DNA from: Metallococcus carri
GTDB lineage: Bacteria > Actinomycetota > Actinomycetes > Actinomycetales > Dermatophilaceae
Length of the DNA: 64,000 nucleotides
Direction: 5' to 3'
Assembly: GCF_011440275.1 (NCBI RefSeq)
Contig: NZ_JAAOIV010000001.1
Location: forward strand, 248,001 to 312,000
Shown piece after piece: positions 29,751 to 39,078 of this stretch. The number at the start of each line of letters is the position of its first letter. Within the stretch, counting starts at the first letter, position 1. The notes below the pieces were generated by a model. That model saw only the letters and a program-made list of their open reading frames with translations. It did not search any database and was not told the origin of the DNA. A program made the position numbers and the translations under genes.

Positions 29751-32030
29751 ATGACTGCACCAGCGCCGCTCAGCGCGGACGCCGGCATCGAGCTGGAGAT
29801 CGGCGGGATGACCTGCGCCTCGTGCGCGAACCGGATCGAGCGCAAGCTCAACAAGCTCGACGGCGTCACCGCGTCGGTCAACTACGCCACTGAGAAGGCC
29901 AAGGTCACCGTGCCCGCGGACTACGACCCCGCGCTGCTGGTCGCCGAGGTCGAGAAGACCGGCTACACCGCGGCCCTGCCCAAGCCCCCGAGCTCGACGA
30001 CCGCCGAGTCGGCTGACGGCGAGAGCGAGGAGGCCGACCCGGAGCTGACCTCGCTCAGGCAGCGGCTGATCGGGTCGATCGTGCTCACCGTCCCGGTGAT
30101 CGCGATGTCGATGATCCCGGCCCTGCAGTTCACCTACTGGCAGTGGGCCTCGCTGACCCTGGCCGCGCCGGTGATCGTCTGGGCGGGCTGGCCGTTCCAC
30201 AAGGCGGCGTGGACCAACCTCAAGCACGGCACCGCGACGATGGACACGCTCGTCTCGATGGGCACCTCGGCGGCGTTCCTGTGGTCGCTCTACGCGCTGT
30301 TCCTCGGCCACGCCGGCATGCCCGGCATGAAGCACCCGTTCGAGTTCGCCCTGGCCCGCTCCGACGGCGCGGGCAACATCTACCTCGAGGCGGCCGCCGG
30401 GGTGACGATGTTCATCCTCGCCGGCCGCTATTTCGAGAAGCGCTCCAAGCGCCAGGCCGGCGCGGCGCTGCGCGCGCTGCTCGACCTCGGAGCGAAGGAG
30501 GTCTCGGTGCTGCGCGACGGGGCCGAGGTCAAGATCCCGACCTCCGAGCTGGCCGCGGGCGACGACTTCGTCGTCCGCCCGGGCGAGAAGATCGCCACCG
30601 ACGGCACCGTCGTCTCCGGCACCTCCGCGGTGGACGCCTCCATGCTCACCGGCGAGTCCGTGCCCGTCGAGGTCGGCGAAGGCGACCCGGTCACAGGGGC
30701 CACCGTGAACGCCGGCGGCCGCCTGGTCGTCCGGGCGACCCGCGTCGGCTCGGACACCCAGCTGGCGCAGATGGCCAAGCTCGTCGAGGACGCCCAGTCC
30801 GGCAAGGCCGCCGTCCAGCGGCTGGCCGACAGGATCTCGGGCGTGTTCGTCCCGATCGTCATCGCCATCGCGCTCGTCGCCCTCGCGGCATGGCTGATCT
30901 CCGGGGCCGGCGTCTCGGCCGCGTTAACCGCCGCGGTCGCGGTCCTGGTCATCGCCTGCCCCTGCGCCCTCGGCCTGGCAACCCCCACCGCCCTGCTGGT
31001 CGGCACCGGCCGCGGCGCGCAGCTGGGAATCCTGATCAAGGGCCCCGAGGTGCTGGAGTCCACCCGCAAGGTCGACACCGTGGTGCTGGACAAGACCGGC
31101 ACCGTCACCACCGGCAAGATGACGCTCGTCGAGGCGATCGCCGAGCCCGGCACCGACCGCGCCGAGCTGCTGCGCCTGGCCGGGGCGCTGGAGGACGCCT
31201 CCGAGCACCCAATCGCCCAGGCCATCGCCAAGGGCGCGGTCCAGGAGGTCGGGCAGCTCCCGACGCCGGAGGACTTCGCCAACGTCGCGGGCAAGGGCGT
31301 GCAGGGCGTCGTCGACGGCCACGCCGTGCTCGTCGGCCGCGAGTCCCTGCTAGCCGACTGGTCCCAGCACCTCTCCCCCGACGTCGCCGCCGCCAAGGCC
31401 GCAGCCGAGGCCGAGGGCAAGACCGTCGTCGCCGCCGGCTGGGACGGGCAGGCCCGCGGGATCCTCGTCGTGGCCGACACGGTCAAGCCGACCAGCGCCG
31501 AGGCGATCCAGGGCCTTAAGGGCCTGGGCCTGACCCCGGTGCTGCTCACAGGAGACAACGAGGCCGTGGCCAAGCGGATCGCCGCCGAGGTCGGCATCGA
31601 CCAGGTCATCGCCGAAGTCCTGCCCAAGGACAAGGTCGACGTCGTCGCCCGCCTCCAGGGCCAAGGGAAGGTGGTGGCGATGGTCGGCGACGGCGTCAAC
31701 GACGCCCCGGCGCTGGCGCAGGCCGACCTCGGCCTGGCCATGGGCACCGGCACCGACGTCGCCATCGAGGCCTCCGACATCACCCTCGTGCGCGGCGACC
31801 TGCGCGCCGCGGTCGACGCGATCCGGCTTTCCCGCAGGACGCTGGGCACGATCAAGGCCAACCTGTTCTGGGCCTTCGCCTACAACGTCGCGGCCATCCC
31901 GGTCGCGGCCCTGGGCATGCTCAACCCGATGCTCGCAGGCGCGGCGATGGCCTTCTCCAGCGTCTTCGTCGTCGGCAACAGCCTCCGCCTGCGCGGGTTC
32001 CGCAGCATCGTCCCGGTCCGCGCACGATGA
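29751..32030 (+). CDS. copA: Cu(I)-exporting P1B-type ATPase CopA
   Basis: 759 aa. One N-terminal HMA domain (GMTCASC, Cys22/Cys25), eight membrane helices, actuator TGES, transmembrane CPC (403-405), phosphorylation site DKTGT (Asp447), SEHPIAQ motif in the N domain and [10 protein letters not shown] hinge. CPC marks the P1B-1 Cu(I)/Ag(I) class. Pumps cytosolic copper out. Downstream of copZ, with AGGAGAGAAAGG before the start. The membrane segment [14 protein letters not shown] is typical of actinobacterial copies. Confidence 0.96.
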   Translation: MTAPAPLSADAGIELEIGGMTCASCANRIERKLNKLDGVTASVNYATEKAKVTVPADYDPALLVAEVEKTGYTAALPKPPSSTTAESADGESEEADPELTSLRQRLIGSIVLTVPVIAMSMIPALQFTYWQWASLTLAAPVIVWAGWPFHKAAWTNLKHGTATMDTLVSMGTSAAFLWSLYALFLGHAGMPGMKHPFEFALARSDGAGNIYLEAAAGVTMFILAGRYFEKRSKRQAGAALRALLDLGAKEVSVLRDGAEVKIPTSELAAGDDFVVRPGEKIATDGTVVSGTSAVDASMLTGESVPVEVGEGDPVTGATVNAGGRLVVRATRVGSDTQLAQMAKLVEDAQSGKAAVQRLADRISGVFVPIVIAIALVALAAWLISGAGVSAALTAAVAVLVIACPCALGLATPTALLVGTGRGAQLGILIKGPEVLESTRKVDTVVLDKTGTVTTGKMTLVEAIAEPGTDRAELLRLAGALEDASEHPIAQAIAKGAVQEVGQLPTPEDFANVAGKGVQGVVDGHAVLVGRESLLADWSQHLSPDVAAAKAAAEAEGKTVVAAGWDGQARGILVVADTVKPTSAEAIQGLKGLGLTPVLLTGDNEAVAKRIAAEVGIDQVIAEVLPKDKVDVVARLQGQGKVVAMVGDGVNDAPALAQADLGLAMGTGTDVAIEASDITLVRGDLRAAVDAIRLSRRTLGTIKANLFWAFAYNVAAIPVAALGMLNPMLAGAAMAFSSVFVVGNSLRLRGFRSIVPVRAR

Positions 32031-32211
32031 TCCGGCCGTGATCAGCGGCGGCGAGACCGGCGTGGGCCGCGGTCCATCAAGCCTTGCGCTGAGCGGCGCA
32101 AGTCACGGGGCCCAGACGGGCGCGCGAGCACCGGGCCATCGGTTCACCGCGTGTGCGCCCGGACCTGGTCGGTCATACACGGTCCTGCGTGACGGCGTTG
32201 GAGATGGCCTT

Positions 32212-33279
32212 CTAGCTGTGGCCCGGCAAGGTTGTCGTGATCTGCTGGGCGATGGTTCGAGCGTCGTGTTGGACGAATCCCAGCAAGGCCGATCCGATTG
32301 TGGTCTGCCACGGTCGGCCGACGGTGTAGAGGCCGGCAGCGCCGGTCACGACACCGCGCTCGTGTCGGAGCCGCGACCAGTCGTCCAGTACGCCATCGAT
32401 CCCGATCCAGGAGTCGTCGATCACGAAACCGGTTGCCCACAGGACCGCGTCAACTTGCAACGACGAACCGTCGCTGAACCCGACGAGCCGACCTTGACCG
32501 CCGACCAGCCGGGGCCGGAAGGAGACGCCGCGCTGTGTCAACTGGCGGCGGGACGAGCCGATGACGGTGCCGTCGTTGGCCTGCATCTTCCTGCCCAGCG
32601 GGCTGTTGGCCGCGACCCGGAGCAGCCCGAGGCGATCCTGCCACCAGAAGATGTCCCGGCCCAACGGTCGCTGCGGCACGCAGGCGTTCTGCCGGCCCTC
32701 CGACAGCACGACGCGTCGACCGGCAGAGGCCAGTTCGGCAGCGATCTGAAAGCCGGAGTTTCCGCCGCCGACCACGAGCACGACGCCATCAGGAAACCGC
32801 GTCGGGTTGCGGTAGTCGGCCGTGTGGACCTGGACCACCGCGGCCAGGCCGGTCGCCACGGGTGGCACGAACGGCTGGGAGAACGGCCCGGTGGCGATGA
32901 CCACCTGCCGCGCGGTGATGGTGCTACCGGCAGCGGTGCGTGCTCGGAAGTGGTCGCCTGAGGTTTCGAGCCGGGTCAGGCGGGTGTTCAGGCGGAGGGG
33001 CGGTTCCAGCCAGGTGGCGTAGCTGCCGAGGTAGTCGGCCACCTGATCCCGCCCCGGGTAGGTGTCGGTCGGTGCAGGGAACGCCCGGCCCGGCAGGTTC
33101 GCGTACTGAGCAGGTGTGAAGAGCTTCAGCGAGTCCCACCGCGAGCGCCAGCTGTGGCCGATCGCCGGGCCGGCGTCGACGATGAGAAAGTCCACGTCCC
33201 GCTGCAGCAGGTGGTAGCCCACCGCCAGCCCGGCCTGGCCGCCACCGACGACCAGAACCTCATGATCGACAGCTGTCAT
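32212..33279 (-). CDS. Flavin-containing monooxygenase-like oxidoreductase
   Basis: 355 aa. FAD-binding GGGQAGLAVG at residues 12-21, NAD(P)H-binding VGGGNSGFQIA in the middle, and ATGF (the FATGY-type motif) near the C-terminus, the layout of single-chain flavin monooxygenases of the CzcO/YUCCA type. Substrate unknown. Lies between copA and the YdhK-copB operon on the opposite strand, with codon use visibly less GC-extreme than copA, suggesting separate acquisition. A role in metal resistance is only inferred from position. Confidence 0.8.
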   Translation of the reverse strand: MTAVDHEVLVVGGGQAGLAVGYHLLQRDVDFLIVDAGPAIGHSWRSRWDSLKLFTPAQYANLPGRAFPAPTDTYPGRDQVADYLGSYATWLEPPLRLNTRLTRLETSGDHFRARTAAGSTITARQVVIATGPFSQPFVPPVATGLAAVVQVHTADYRNPTRFPDGVVLVVGGGNSGFQIAAELASAGRRVVLSEGRQNACVPQRPLGRDIFWWQDRLGLLRVAANSPLGRKMQANDGTVIGSSRRQLTQRGVSFRPRLVGGQGRLVGFSDGSSLQVDAVLWATGFVIDDSWIGIDGVLDDWSRLRHERGVVTGAAGLYTVGRPWQTTIGSALLGFVQHDARTIAQQITTTLPGHS

Positions 33280-33381
33280 CAGCCCGGCAGCTCACTTCCG
33301 CTCGTGTCGCCCGCCATGCGTCGATCCAAGCACAAGCGGCGCTCTCCTGCCCGGGGCGCGGCCAACAACACGATGACCACG

Positions 33382-33411
33382 TTGATGGAATACCCCATAG
33401 GGGTATATGGT
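33382..33411 (+). promoter_or_regulatory. CsoR-regulated promoter of the ydhK-copB-csoR operon
   Basis: TTGATG (33382-33387) is followed by ATACCC-N5-GGGTAT (33390-33406), with TATATG/TATGGT as the -10. Perfect copy of the copper box. It would put csoR itself, four genes downstream at most, under autorepression. Confidence 0.75.
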
Positions 33412-33449
33412 TGCTAAGACCAGGATCGAGACGAGGATACGGAGTCCAC

Positions 33450-34040
33450 ATGCGAAAGCGACTGACAGCAGCACTGGCCGCGGGAGTGCTCGGCGGAGCG
33501 CTGGCCCTCGCCGGATGCACCAGCGCCGGCCAGGACCATCAGGGCCACGGCAGCAGCTCAGCCAGCACCCCGGCCAGCAGCGACGGCGGGATGGACCACT
33601 CGTCGATGGAGCACCCCATGGACGGCGGGCCCGCGCCCGCGGGCATCAAGACCGCCGCCGCCCCGAAGTACCCGGTCGGCACGAAGGTGATCCTCACCGC
33701 CGACCACATGATGGGCATGGACGGCGCGAAGGCCACCATCGTCGGGGCCTACAGCACTTACACCTACGCGGTGGACTTCGCCCCCACCACCGGCGGCGAG
33801 CCGGTCAAGGACCACAAGTGGGTCGTCCAGCAGGAGATCAAGGACGCCGGTAGCAAGCGGCTGGCCGACGGCACCGAGGTCACGCTGGAGGCCGAGCACA
33901 TGAAGGGGATGAAGGGCGCGAAGGCCACCATCGCCTCCTCCACTGACGAGACCGTCTACATGGTCGACTACGAGGCGGGCGGCATGAAGATGACCAACCA
34001 CAAGTGGGTCGTCGAGAGCGAGATCAAGCCGGCCGCCTGA
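33450..34040 (+). CDS. YdhK/DUF1541 lipoprotein with two repeats
   Basis: 196 aa. Signal peptide with lipobox LAGC (Cys about 24), a Ser/His/Met-rich linker (DHQGHGSSS, MDHSSMEHPMDGG), then two DUF1541 repeats, each starting GTKV/GTEV, passing through DHMMGMDGAKATI or EHMKGMKGAKATI and ending DHKWVV or NHKWVV. Found elsewhere with copper and heavy-metal genes, likely binding metal outside the cell. GGAG lies 5 bases before the ATG at 33450. Head of the ydhK-copB-csoR operon. Confidence 0.85.
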   Translation: MRKRLTAALAAGVLGGALALAGCTSAGQDHQGHGSSSASTPASSDGGMDHSSMEHPMDGGPAPAGIKTAAAPKYPVGTKVILTADHMMGMDGAKATIVGAYSTYTYAVDFAPTTGGEPVKDHKWVVQQEIKDAGSKRLADGTEVTLEAEHMKGMKGAKATIASSTDETVYMVDYEAGGMKMTNHKWVVESEIKPAA

Positions 34041-34084
34041 GCCGGCCACCACCGCAGAGCAGTGCCCGGACAAGGGAAGCAGCA

Positions 34085-36277
34085 ATGACAGATCCGAACG
34101 CGCACCAGCACCACCACGGCGACGCCGCAGACGCAGCCGCCGACAGGGGACACGCTGTCGCGACCACCGTGCCCGGCCATGGGGATGACCCGCACGCCGG
34201 GCACGAGGGCCACGCCACGCATCAGGGGCAGCACGGCGACCACGCCGCGCACGACGAGAAGGGAGACCGCGCCGGCCATGGCGGTCATGGAGGCCACGGC
34301 GACCACGTGGGCCAGTTCCGGCGGCTGTTCTGGATCAACCTCGTCATCGCCGCTCCGGTGGTGGCGCTCTCGCCGATGTTCGCGATGCTGCTGGGCTACT
34401 CGGTGCCCGGCTGGTCGGGCTGGGTCGCAGCGGTGCTGGGCACCGTCATGTACGCCTGGGGCGGCAAGCCGTTTCTCACCGGTGCCTGGAGCGAGCTGAG
34501 GAGCCGCAAGCCGGGGATGATGCTGCTGATCGCGCTGGCGATCACCGTGGCGTTCTTCGCGTCCTGGGCCGCCACCCTCGGGCTGGTCGACCACGAGCTG
34601 GAGTTCTGGTGGGAGCTGGCGCTGCTGATCGTGATCATGCTGCTGGGGCACTGGATCGAGATGCGCTCCCTGGCCCAGACCACCTCCGCGCTGGACTCCC
34701 TGGCCGCGCTCCTGCCCGACGAGGCCGAGCGCGTCGAGGGCGACGACGTCGTGAAGGTCGCGCCGGCCGAGCTGCGCGTCGGGGACGTCGTCATCGTCCG
34801 CCCCGGCGGCAGCATCCCCGCCGACGGCACCGTCGTCGACGGCCGCGCCGACATGGACGAGTCGATGATCACCGGCGAGTCCCGGCCGGTCGCCCGCGGC
34901 GAGGGCGACCCGGTCATCGCCGGCACGGTGGCCACCGACTCCGGCCTGCGGGTGGAGATCACGGCCACCGGGGACGACACGGCCCTGGCCGGCATCAACC
35001 GGCTCGTCGCCGAGGCGCAGAGCTCGTCTTCCCGTGCCCAGCGCATCGCCGACCGCGCCGCCGCGTGGCTGTTCTGGTTCGCCCTCGGAGCGGCTCTGAT
35101 CACCGCGACCGTCTGGACGCTGGCCGGGTCCCCCGACGACGCGGTCGTGCGCACCATCACCGTCCTCGTGATCGCCTGCCCCCACGCCCTCGGCCTGGCG
35201 ATCCCGCTGGTCGTCTCCATCGCCACCGAGCGCGCCGCCCGCGGCGGCGTCCTGGTCAAGGACCGGCTGGCGCTGGAGTCCATGCGTCAGGTCGACGCCG
35301 TGCTGTTCGACAAGACCGGCACCCTGACCAGGGGCGAGCCCACCGTCACCGGCGTCGAGCCGACCGGAGACCTGGACGCCGACCAGGTGCTCGCCCTGGC
35401 AGCCTCGGCCGAGGCCGACAGCGAGCACCCGCTCGCCCGGGCCATCGTCGCCGCCGCCAAGGACCGCAGCCTCGCGTTCGAGCCCGGCAGCGGCTTCACT
35501 TCCTCGCCCGCCGTAGGCGTCACCGCGACCGTGGCCGGCCACGAGGTCCGCGTCGGCGGGCCCCGGCTGCTCGAGGAGACCGGACAGTCCGAGATCGACG
35601 CGGCCGACGCCTGGCGCGGCGAGGGCGCGATCATCCTGCACGTCCTGCGCGACGGGCAGGTGGTCGGCGGGCTGAAGTTGGCCGACGAGGTCCGTCCGGA
35701 GTCCCGCGACGCCGTCGACGCCCTGCACCGGCTCGGCGTCGAGGTCGTCATGATCACCGGCGACGCCGAGGCCGTGGCGAACGAGGTCGGACGGGAACTC
35801 GGCATCGACCGCGTCTTCTCCGGCGTCCGTCCCGAGGACAAGTCGGCGAAGGTCGCCCAGCTGCAGCACGAGGGCAAGAAGGTGGCCATGGTCGGCGACG
35901 GCGTCAACGACGCCCCGGCGCTGGCCCAGGCCGACGTCGGCATCGCTATCGGCGCGGGCACCGACGTCGCCATCGCCTCGGCCGGGGTCATCCTGGCCAG
36001 CTCCGACCCGCGCTCGGTGCTCTCGGTCATCCAGCTGTCGAAGGCCGCCTACCGGAAGATGAAGCAGAACCTGTGGTGGGCCGCCGGCTACAACCTCGTC
36101 TCCGTGCCGCTGGCAGCCGGCGTCCTCGCACCTGTCGGATTCGTGCTGCCGATGTCGGTCGGGGCGATCCTGATGTCGCTGTCCACCGTCGTCGTCGCCC
36201 TCAACGCCCAGCTGCTGCGGCGCATCGACCTCACCCCCGAAGCCAGCACCCGCTCCGTCCTGGAGCGCCAGAAGTGA
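34085..36277 (+). CDS. copB: Copper P1B-type ATPase CopB (CPH class)
   Basis: 730 aa. The N-terminus is a His-rich metal-binding tail (HQHHHGD, HGDDPHAGHEGHATHQGQH, HGGHGGHGDH) instead of an HMA domain. Transmembrane motif CPH (365-367) puts it in class P1B-3, known for Cu(II)/Cu(I)/Ag(I) export. Phosphorylation site DKTGT at Asp409, [18 protein letters not shown] and actuator TGES are intact. Complements CopA so that the island carries both copper pump classes. Ends 11 bp before csoR. Confidence 0.94.
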   Translation: MTDPNAHQHHHGDAADAAADRGHAVATTVPGHGDDPHAGHEGHATHQGQHGDHAAHDEKGDRAGHGGHGGHGDHVGQFRRLFWINLVIAAPVVALSPMFAMLLGYSVPGWSGWVAAVLGTVMYAWGGKPFLTGAWSELRSRKPGMMLLIALAITVAFFASWAATLGLVDHELEFWWELALLIVIMLLGHWIEMRSLAQTTSALDSLAALLPDEAERVEGDDVVKVAPAELRVGDVVIVRPGGSIPADGTVVDGRADMDESMITGESRPVARGEGDPVIAGTVATDSGLRVEITATGDDTALAGINRLVAEAQSSSSRAQRIADRAAAWLFWFALGAALITATVWTLAGSPDDAVVRTITVLVIACPHALGLAIPLVVSIATERAARGGVLVKDRLALESMRQVDAVLFDKTGTLTRGEPTVTGVEPTGDLDADQVLALAASAEADSEHPLARAIVAAAKDRSLAFEPGSGFTSSPAVGVTATVAGHEVRVGGPRLLEETGQSEIDAADAWRGEGAIILHVLRDGQVVGGLKLADEVRPESRDAVDALHRLGVEVVMITGDAEAVANEVGRELGIDRVFSGVRPEDKSAKVAQLQHEGKKVAMVGDGVNDAPALAQADVGIAIGAGTDVAIASAGVILASSDPRSVLSVIQLSKAAYRKMKQNLWWAAGYNLVSVPLAAGVLAPVGFVLPMSVGAILMSLSTVVVALNAQLLRRIDLTPEASTRSVLERQK

Positions 36278-36288
36278 AGGACACGCCC

Positions 36289-36645
36289 ATGACACTCGAC
36301 ACCACCACAGACGGCATCGGCACCGTCAGCCCCGCCACCGGGGCCGACGCCGGTGCACACCAGCACGGCTACATCAGCGACAAGGACCGCTACCTGGCGC
36401 GCATGAAGCGCATCGAGGGCCAGGCCCGCGGCATCGCCAAGATGATCGACGAGGAGAAGTACTGCATCGACATCCTCACCCAGGTCTCGGCGCTCACCCG
36501 AGCTCTGCAGGGCGTCGCGACCGGATTGCTCGACGACCACCTCAAGCACTGCGTCCTCGACGCCGCCAAGCTCGGCGACGACGGCGCGGCCATCGCCAAG
36601 ATCCAGGAAGCCACCGACGCGATCAACCGGCTCGTCCGGTCCTGA
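36289..36645 (+). CDS. csoR: Copper-sensing repressor CsoR
   Basis: 118 aa, an all-helical DUF156 repressor. The Cu(I) ligands Cys59, His84 and Cys88 have exactly the spacing (25 and 4) of Cys36-His61-Cys65 in M. tuberculosis CsoR. Signature YLARMKRIEGQARGIAKMI. An extra N-terminal 30 residues include HQHG. ATG 36289 follows AAGGA. It probably binds the ATACCC-N5-GGGTAT boxes found before 25311, 29244, 29395 and 33450 and releases them when copper rises. Confidence 0.93.
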   Translation: MTLDTTTDGIGTVSPATGADAGAHQHGYISDKDRYLARMKRIEGQARGIAKMIDEEKYCIDILTQVSALTRALQGVATGLLDDHLKHCVLDAAKLGDDGAAIAKIQEATDAINRLVRS

Positions 36646-36689
36646 GGCTCGACGAGCAGCGCACCCGCGCACACCAAGGAGAGGGACCC

Positions 36690-37214
36690 ATGCCCCGTTT
36701 CGACCCGCTGACCGCCGAGACCGCCGTCGGCTCGTCCCGGGACCTGCTCGGCGAGCTCGTCGAGCGCCACGGCACCGTGGGCGACATGGTCTCCACGATG
36801 GCCCACTCCCCGGCCGTCCTCGGCGGCTACCTGCAGCTGAGCCGGGCCATGCGCCGCGCCAAGCTCGACCGGAGGATCAGCGAGCTGATCTCCATCGCCG
36901 TGCAGGCGCAGCAGGGCTGCGGCCTGTGCCTCGACGCCCACGTCGCGGCCGCCCGCTCCCTGGGCGTCGCCGAGGAGGAGATCAGCCTCGCCCACCAGGG
37001 CACGTCGAGCGATCCCGCCATCTCGGCGATCATCCGGCTCGGGCTGCAGGTCTATCGGGAACCGACCTCCGTCACCGACGAGCAGATCGCCGAGCTCCGC
37101 GCGTTCGGCTACAGCGACCGCGCGATCGCCGACGTCGTCGGCGTCGTCGCGCTCAACATCCTCACCGGCGCGTTCAACCTCGTCGCCGGGCTGGGACCCG
37201 AGGACCAGCACTGA
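36690..37214 (+). CDS. AhpD-like carboxymuconolactone decarboxylase family protein
   Basis: 174 aa. Redox motif CGLC at residues 77-80 followed by DAH (His84), the AhpD signature, within an all-helical fold. AhpD-type proteins reduce peroxides or transfer electrons through this Cys pair. It follows csoR by 44 bp on the same strand and may be the last gene of that operon, which would link copper stress to peroxide or thiol repair. AAGGAGAGGG before the ATG. Confidence 0.85.
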   Translation: MPRFDPLTAETAVGSSRDLLGELVERHGTVGDMVSTMAHSPAVLGGYLQLSRAMRRAKLDRRISELISIAVQAQQGCGLCLDAHVAAARSLGVAEEEISLAHQGTSSDPAISAIIRLGLQVYREPTSVTDEQIAELRAFGYSDRAIADVVGVVALNILTGAFNLVAGLGPEDQH

Positions 37215-37482
37215 CGCCCGAGGGCATTCTCTTCGGCGACCCGACTGTGCACGGGGCCTTTCGACCGGCGGGTGCGGGCCGCGTCGTCGGCCTCGCACCG
37301 GCTGGCCTGGCAGCGGGAGCCGTGCTCGCAGCAGTCGCACTGGCCTCGGCCAGAGCGGGGTCTGGCGGTCAGCTCCCGGGTCGGATTGGCATGTCGCCGG
37401 TGTTTGCCGAATACTTGTCCGGGGCCGCGGCGTGCTCCGCGGCACTCTGGGGCCACCGAATCGAGCGGAAGGCGGGAAGGCA

Positions 37483-38031
37483 GTGCAGCGTTTCCTGAGC
37501 ATCGCGCGCCGCTTCTCGCCGGTGCTCGCGGTCCTCACCGTCGCAGCTCTGCTGATGCTGCAGCCGCCGGCTCGCGCCGCTGACCATTTCTCGATGTCTG
37601 CGTCACTGGGCACCGTCGCCGCCGGTGCGGGCGCTGCCGAGATGGCGACCGGTCATTCCCCGGCGAACAGCGCTCCCATTGTGGTCCACGGCCAGTTCTC
37701 GACCAAGAACGTCGGTGACCAGCAGGCGGCCGCGGCCGCCGACCCCCTGTCCATGGGGACCGTGTCCTCCGGGATGGGCATGGCGTCGGGCTGCGGCGCG
37801 GACTGCGGCTCGCCGGCGAGCCCGTCCCCGGGGCCGATGGACTGCGTCGCAGCGGGCTGCCTGATCCTGCTGGTGCTGCTGGTCGGGATCGGAAGCCTGC
37901 GGCCGGCAGCCCGCGGAGGCGGCTGGTCGCTTCCGCGCCCAGCACGGCGCACTCTCATTGAATCGTTGGTCCTCCGCTGCTGGGCTCGCCCTCCGCTGAG
38001 CCTCGCCGAGCTGTCGATCAGTCGCACCTGA
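37483..38031 (+). CDS. Small Cys/His membrane protein (DUF6153-like), paralogue B
   Basis: 182 aa from GTG 37483 (GGAAGG 3-8 bases upstream). An N-terminal helix/signal (FSPVLAVLTVAALLML, ends near ARAA) is followed by a Met/His/Ser-rich stretch, a Cys cluster (ASGCGADCGSPAS), a second helix with Cys (MDCVAAGCLILLVLLVGIG), and the tail SLAELSISRT. The tail and the C-x6-C helix recur in paralogues at 28801 and 45568. First gene of the module with the HFHSHLDI protein and a TlpA-like lipoprotein. Function unknown. Confidence 0.65.
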   Translation: MQRFLSIARRFSPVLAVLTVAALLMLQPPARAADHFSMSASLGTVAAGAGAAEMATGHSPANSAPIVVHGQFSTKNVGDQQAAAAADPLSMGTVSSGMGMASGCGADCGSPASPSPGPMDCVAAGCLILLVLLVGIGSLRPAARGGGWSLPRPARRTLIESLVLRCWARPPLSLAELSISRT

Positions 38032-38103
38032 GCCGGTCGCAGGTCCATCCGCGCCCGTTTCGGGGCAGCAGACATGCAGCCGTGGCCGTTCCCAGCCGGA
38101 GAA

Positions 38104-38141
38104 CCGGCAAGTAACCACGGACCCGGCAAGTAACCACGGAA
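38104..38141. repeat. Two tandem 19-bp direct repeats
   Basis: CCGGCAAGTAACCACGGAC (38104-38122) is followed immediately by the same 19-mer with one change at its last base (38123-38141). They lie in the 285-bp gap between paralogue B and the HFHSHLDI gene. A tandem operator or replication slippage are both possible. Confidence 0.85.
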
Positions 38142-38316
38142 CCTGTGGGCGGGTGTGCCGACCCGCGACGCTCGCGACGCCCCGGAGTCCATTCTCTGAC
38201 GACTCCTTTGACAACTCGCGACGACCCCACCGGCTGGAGTTGAGCGGTCCATGCATCCTCGGCGACGTCGGGCACGTCTTCCCCGGTGGCCGTCGACCAT
38301 CCCAGCTGAGAGACCC

Positions 38317-39075
38317 ATGACCAAGAACCAGAAATCATCCACTAAGTCTTCGAAATCGTTGCCATCGCAGCGCTCGACCGGCGGGCGTACGGCCAGCAGC
38401 CGGTCCGCGCGGGACCGGCTGCGGCAGATGCAGCTCCAGGAGGCCAAGGCCCGCCGGACTCGACGGCTGATCACGGGTGCCGCGATCGCCGTCGTGGTGC
38501 TGGCCGTCGCCGCCGGAGCGGTGGTCATCGCCAGCCTCCAAGGCGGAGGATCCGGCGACCCCTCCGGCGGGTCGGCCGCCGCCGCGGGGCGTCGGGACCT
38601 GCCGCCATGGTCGCTGCCCGCCAACACCTCTGACGCGGCGAAGGCCGCCGGCCTCCGAGTCGGCCCGATGGAGGGAACGGCGGCCCACTTCCACTCCCAC
38701 CTCGACATCAGCGTCAACGGGCAGCCCATCGCCGTGCCGGCCAACATCGGCGTCGACCCCGCTAGCGGCCAGATGTCGGAGCTCCACACCCACGACGAAC
38801 GCGGCGTGCTGCACGTCGAGGCCCCCACCGCCGACGGCCGCTACACCCTCGGCCAGGTCTTCACCGAGTGGCAGGTCCGCCTCGACGCCGAAGGCATCGG
38901 CGGACTGGACAACAGCAACACCGACAGCCTGCGCGCCTACGTCGACGGGAAGCGATTCCAGGGAGACCCCGCCACGATCCAGCTCACCGCCCACCGGCAG
39001 ATCTCACTGGTCTACGGGCCGCGAGACGCCACCGACGACCCGGCGGCCAGCTACGCCTTCGAGCAGGGCGAGTAG
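38317..39075 (+). CDS. Membrane-anchored HFHSHLDI/HTHDERG protein, copy 1
   Basis: 252 aa. Basic Ser/Arg-rich N-terminus, one membrane helix (51-73), Gly/Ser linker, then an extracytoplasmic domain with HFHSHLDI (His124, 126, 128), VNGQPIAVPANIGV, HTHDERGVLHVE (His157, 159, 166), YTLGQVFTEW and a C-terminal ISLVYGP. Six His in two clusters plus acidic neighbours look like a metal site. Similar HxHxHL..NGQ..P..IGI / LHTHD..G..H.E proteins occur in other phyla without a known role. A second copy is at 46182. Followed 3 bp later by a TlpA-like lipoprotein, so the two are probably coexpressed. Confidence 0.75.
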   Translation: MTKNQKSSTKSSKSLPSQRSTGGRTASSRSARDRLRQMQLQEAKARRTRRLITGAAIAVVVLAVAAGAVVIASLQGGGSGDPSGGSAAAAGRRDLPPWSLPANTSDAAKAAGLRVGPMEGTAAHFHSHLDISVNGQPIAVPANIGVDPASGQMSELHTHDERGVLHVEAPTADGRYTLGQVFTEWQVRLDAEGIGGLDNSNTDSLRAYVDGKRFQGDPATIQLTAHRQISLVYGPRDATDDPAASYAFEQGE

Positions 39076-39078
39076 ACG

